Source: Monarcha castaneiventris obscurior (taxonomy: Eukaryota > Chordata > Aves > Passeriformes > Monarchidae). From it: a stretch of 64,000 nucleotides of DNA. A program made the translations under genes and the position numbers. The stretch spans positions 453,501-517,500 of the forward strand of contig JAMPIT010000435.1 of the NCBI GenBank assembly GCA_026261815.1, written 5' to 3'. This document shows, piece by piece, positions 60,540-64,000 of the stretch. Within the stretch, counting starts at the first letter, position 1; every line of letters starts with the position of its first letter. The notes under the pieces are model-generated. The model saw only the letters and a list, made by a program, of their open reading frames with translations, had not been told where the DNA came from and searched no databases.

Positions 60540-60930
60540 ACTGTTCAAAGAACTAATGTGACACATTTCTCTCTTATTCTGCCTGACACTGGCCTTATTA
60601 ATCAGACAAACAAGCTTTGGAAACAAACATCCAAACAAAGAATTGCAGACATGTTGCAGAGCACCCATTTTCCATTTAGAATTCCTGACACAGCGGTAAA
60701 ACAAATGGGGCATGGATTAAAAAATGATCCCTCAATACATCATTTAAGAGCCTTGAGTCAACTGCAAATGAAACTGGCCGTTTCATGCATCCCCTTAGAT
60801 GTTCATTAATGGATCACAGTTCCGCTTTTTTTATATAATTGTGACAACTGGCCAAGATGCTTAATAAATCAGCTTTTGTTTGGTCAGAGTTTGAAACCTG
60901 GCTCTTTTGTATGACTGCTAGTTTTGTGGT
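60540..60930. promoter_or_regulatory. Candidate conserved noncoding block
   Basis: Contains GGCCTTATTAATCAGAC near 60591, CCTCAATACATCATTTAAG near 60730, GATGTTCATTAATGGATC near 60798 and GATGCTTAATAAATCAGC near 60858. Repeat-free; motif density suggests an enhancer. Confidence 0.33.
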
Positions 60931-63900
60931 TGGTTATGGTTTTTTTTAACAAACAAGGCATTGGCTTAAACTGGTGAAGAGCTAACAGATGAGCAATAAC
61001 AGCTACAGACTCAAATTCAACTTTTCTTTATGGATAATGGTCTTGGGGGTTTTCCATTCCTTTCTTCTCCTGGGTTTGGGTTGGTGCCTGTCAGGACATC
61101 GGTTCTGTTGTGGACTGCAGTGCCTCACATACTGCTGGTCACTGCCTAGCAAGCTGCCACACCAACTCAGCAGGTCAAGGAGCGATGCAGATGGGTCAGG
61201 AGCACACACAGAGGTGTTGTCCTCACCTCAGGGGGGAAATGCTACTGAGAAGTAAGGCAGTGCCTTGATCATCAGTGGCTGTGAGCTACAGAAAGTTATT
61301 TACATTTCAACTTGACTAGAAAACAGAAGTCCTTAATCAGGAGAGGACCACTGATTGAACACCACAACTTAACAGCTCCATACAGGTGCTCCAGAGAAAT
61401 CAGTATCCTTGAAGCTGAAGGAGAAGAAGTGGAAAACTTTGGATTAATAAGCAAATTTCTCTGGGATGAGCAATGCTGTATGGCCTTAAATTTCAGTGTT
61501 ATGAGCTTCTCAAAAGGTTTATTCTGTCCTTTGTAGTAAGACCTGTTGCCATTTTAAACTAAATAACGTAAACCAGAATGAAGAGCAAAATACTAGTCAA
61601 TTAATTAACTTAAGAAATGGGGTAAATCTGCCTTGAAATATTACCTCAGCTGCACTAGCAGTAAATGTTGAAAGAACTTAGTCTGTTCTTGTGCTACCTC
61701 TTGGGCTGGATTTTTTTGTCTGCTCTGCCACAAGCTGTCCATTGACCTAATGAAGATTACTCTTCCTCTCTGTTGTTCCCCACCCCCCAAACACTCCATT
61801 CATACAGGTGATTTTTGAAGAACAGGTTATAGATAACCTACCAAGTCAAGATTCATGTTATCTGCTTCTCTGTGCTTCAAGTAGGAGCAGAATTTTTGCC
61901 TAAGTTGATAATTAGAAGAGAGAAATTAATTAGGAACCAAGTTACCCCTGCACGTATAAAATAAACATCTCTAAATTTCCAGAAACTGACCTTTTGAATA
62001 GGATTTAATTTAATTCCTACACAATTCCTATGGTACTCTTGGAACAGAGGAAGTCCAAACCATATTTTTCAAAGTCCCTTTGGTAGTTCAAATGACTTTA
62101 TGCCCAGGGAGAGATGTTGCAAAGGCTGGAGGGGTTAAACCCCTCCTGAAGAGCTTAATGCATGTCAGAGTACATGATGTAATGCTGCTGGGAGGGCTTG
62201 GTGACCCCACCTTCCCTCTCCGGGGCTAACAAACTGACCCTAGGAGTTTACCGGGTAGATTTAATCAGCGAAACTTCAGACTGTATTAGGCACTCTCAGC
62301 CTCCTGTGACATGAAAAGAGCAGCACCCTAAAGCACGTCCTCGGGAGGCTGATTGTGCTTGGTGGTGGTTTTGAAGCACCTGTCCCCAGGAAAGGATTTT
62401 CTCACAGTTCAGCCTCCAACCATCAATTTTATTTAGTGTTAGGAACTTCAGTATCTGCTCAGAGTGTTGCACCTGGGATGTTATGATATCGATTCTGAAA
62501 GCAGGGACTACAACATTGCTTCATTCACCACTGTAGTGGCTGACCTGCAATTAATATTAATTTGTTGAGGACCAGTGTTCTTTTCAACACCATAGGACAC
62601 AAAAGAAAATATAGCTCCTTCCCCTGTTGTCAGGAAGAGTTGAGTGTTTTGAAGAGTTGAATGACAGCCAAAAGAAAAGGAAAAAGGAATTTCAGGATTG
62701 ATCTCGTGGTAAACTAGCAATACCCATCACACGTGAAACATAGGTGACCAGAAAACAGATTAAGTTATGCAGACATCTCTTTTTTGTTACTGACCAATGC
62801 TGACTGTGATGCCAGATGCACAAATCTTGACTTGCCTGTTGTGCCACTAATCCCTTTTGTTGAACATTTTTTGCACATTAACTGTGGTTGACTGGTGGGT
62901 GGGTTGTCAGGATTTTGAAATATTATTGATACACCATTAGAAACAGAAAGAGAAATTGTGTCATTTGCTGTGCAACCTGATTTGCCTCAATGATTTCCCT
63001 CATTGTTAGGTTTTTAGAAGGGACTTACTTGAAAAAAACACGAAGAATTTAATCATTAATATTATTGGACAAACAATAGCTGTAAATAGCAAAGTTTTAC
63101 TGTTGATCTTTTTCCAGTGATTCTATTTATATTTTTAAAACATTCCATAACACACTGTAAGTAATATTTACAAGTCCTGTGGAAACATTTTGTTTGTTGT
63201 TTTTCTGTTGTTTGTGTGTTTTTTTAAGAAGCTCATATGGGTGGATTATGATAAGGATAGGTCTGTGTCATTCAGGATCAGTCTAAACCAGGTGCATTTG
63301 GATATACAAGATCTTGTGGGCAAAGCCCTACACAAATGAGAAAATTAAATGTTGAACACTCCTGCCCTAAATAAACAGTATTGTCTTGGCAGTAAAGCCA
63401 GCAGAATTTCCCCCATTACTTAGAAATTAAAATTTTAAAGGCTAAGCATGCATTTGTAGGAATCTCAAGTCACTCAAAAGAGTGCGTAAGAGGAATAGAA
63501 GTACCATGAAGTACCTTTAGCCAGAAGGCACGATGTAGCATCCAGCAGAGACAACAAAGTGCAAGTGTTTAAAAGCAGAATGCAGTCTCTCCCTGGCTTT
63601 CACACACACCCCAACATGCAAACGCTGCTGAGAGCGCCTTCACCTGCAGAAGAAAGCACATTCCTCCCGTGGAGGGATGGCCCCATTTTCTTCTCTTGTT
63701 CAATAAAGAGCCTGGGGTTGTCAAGCTTTGATTCAGAACAGGAGTGCATTCAGAGGCATCCTCAGGCCGGGCTGGGAGCTGCTCACATCCCCGGAAAATT
63801 CAGTGGGAGAAAAAGTTTATGGAAGCGAGTAGGAGTTTATTCAACAGTGTCTGAGGCCTTTCAGAATCATGAGTGAGTGTCTATAAGGGGGCAATCAAGC

Positions 63901-64000
63901 ATAGGCTGGGAATTATCTCTGTTGGTTGCCTACCTGTGACAGGCCCTCAAGTGCGGCTAAGAGGCTCATTCAGTGCTGGGCAAACAATAGCTGAAGGGGA
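60931..64000. other. Gene-free region to the window end
   Basis: No exon recognised. HTATIP2 and PRMT3, which follow DBX1 in mammals, are not seen, so they would lie further right if the order is kept. Confidence 0.45.

Noticed and set aside
63559..63876. 105-codon frame near the right edge as an exon of the next gene.
   Set aside because: No resemblance to HTATIP2, PRMT3 or another known protein, and no convincing splice sites at its borders.

Overview
The window looks like a segment of a bird genome, probably a passerine. It holds two vertebrate genes in convergent orientation with multi-exon structure and canonical GT-AG introns, several short CR1-type LINE fragments (the usual interspersed repeat of birds and reptiles), and one retroviral LTR of a kind I associate with songbirds. 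The order NAV2 (plus strand) then DBX1 (minus strand) matches the arrangement known from human chromosome 11. The species cannot be fixed from the sequence alone. There are no bacterial features, operons, CRISPR arrays or recognisable tRNA/rRNA genes.

Layout. Positions 1-659 hold the last two coding exons of NAV2 (98 C-terminal residues and the stop). A long NAV2 3' UTR follows to about 4215, ending at two AATAAA signals. From 4216 to about 11620 lies an intergenic spacer with CR1 fragments (5721-5820, 7205-7690, 10870-11030), a 104-bp TTTTA microsatellite (8498-8601), a 28-nt A-run and a solo LTR-like element (about 10133-10770). DBX1 occupies about 11620-16300 on the minus strand. Its four coding exons (12672-13049, 13334-13536, 15228-15329, 15824-16175) give a complete 344-residue homeodomain protein. 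A TATA box and two CCAAT boxes lie upstream of the start, and a CpG island covers exon 1 and the promoter.

From about 16.5 kb to 64 kb no protein-coding exon is recognisable. Two further CpG islands (18.17-18.55 and 19.14-19.56 kb) sit just upstream of DBX1. Beyond them is a gene desert in which several blocks look like candidate enhancers: dense homeodomain, POU-octamer and E-box motifs in otherwise repeat-poor sequence, at 19.83-20.27, 20.44-20.80, 25.02-25.33, 26.04-26.17, 29.58-29.78, 46.99-47.72, 57.54-57.90 and 60.54-60.93 kb. Such deserts are typical beside developmental transcription-factor genes. DBX1 patterns interneuron progenitors of the spinal cord, hindbrain and forebrain, so the desert is probably part of its regulatory landscape. 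That is an inference; no alignment could be run.

No new coding system was found. The most distinctive non-genic structures are near-perfect short hairpins (470-505 in the last NAV2 intron; 59992-60019), a triple TTCAGATGC E-box cluster in DBX1 intron 2, a GATTAATC-T-ATTTGCAT composite site at 26137-26153, and nested inverted repeats at 47287-47340.
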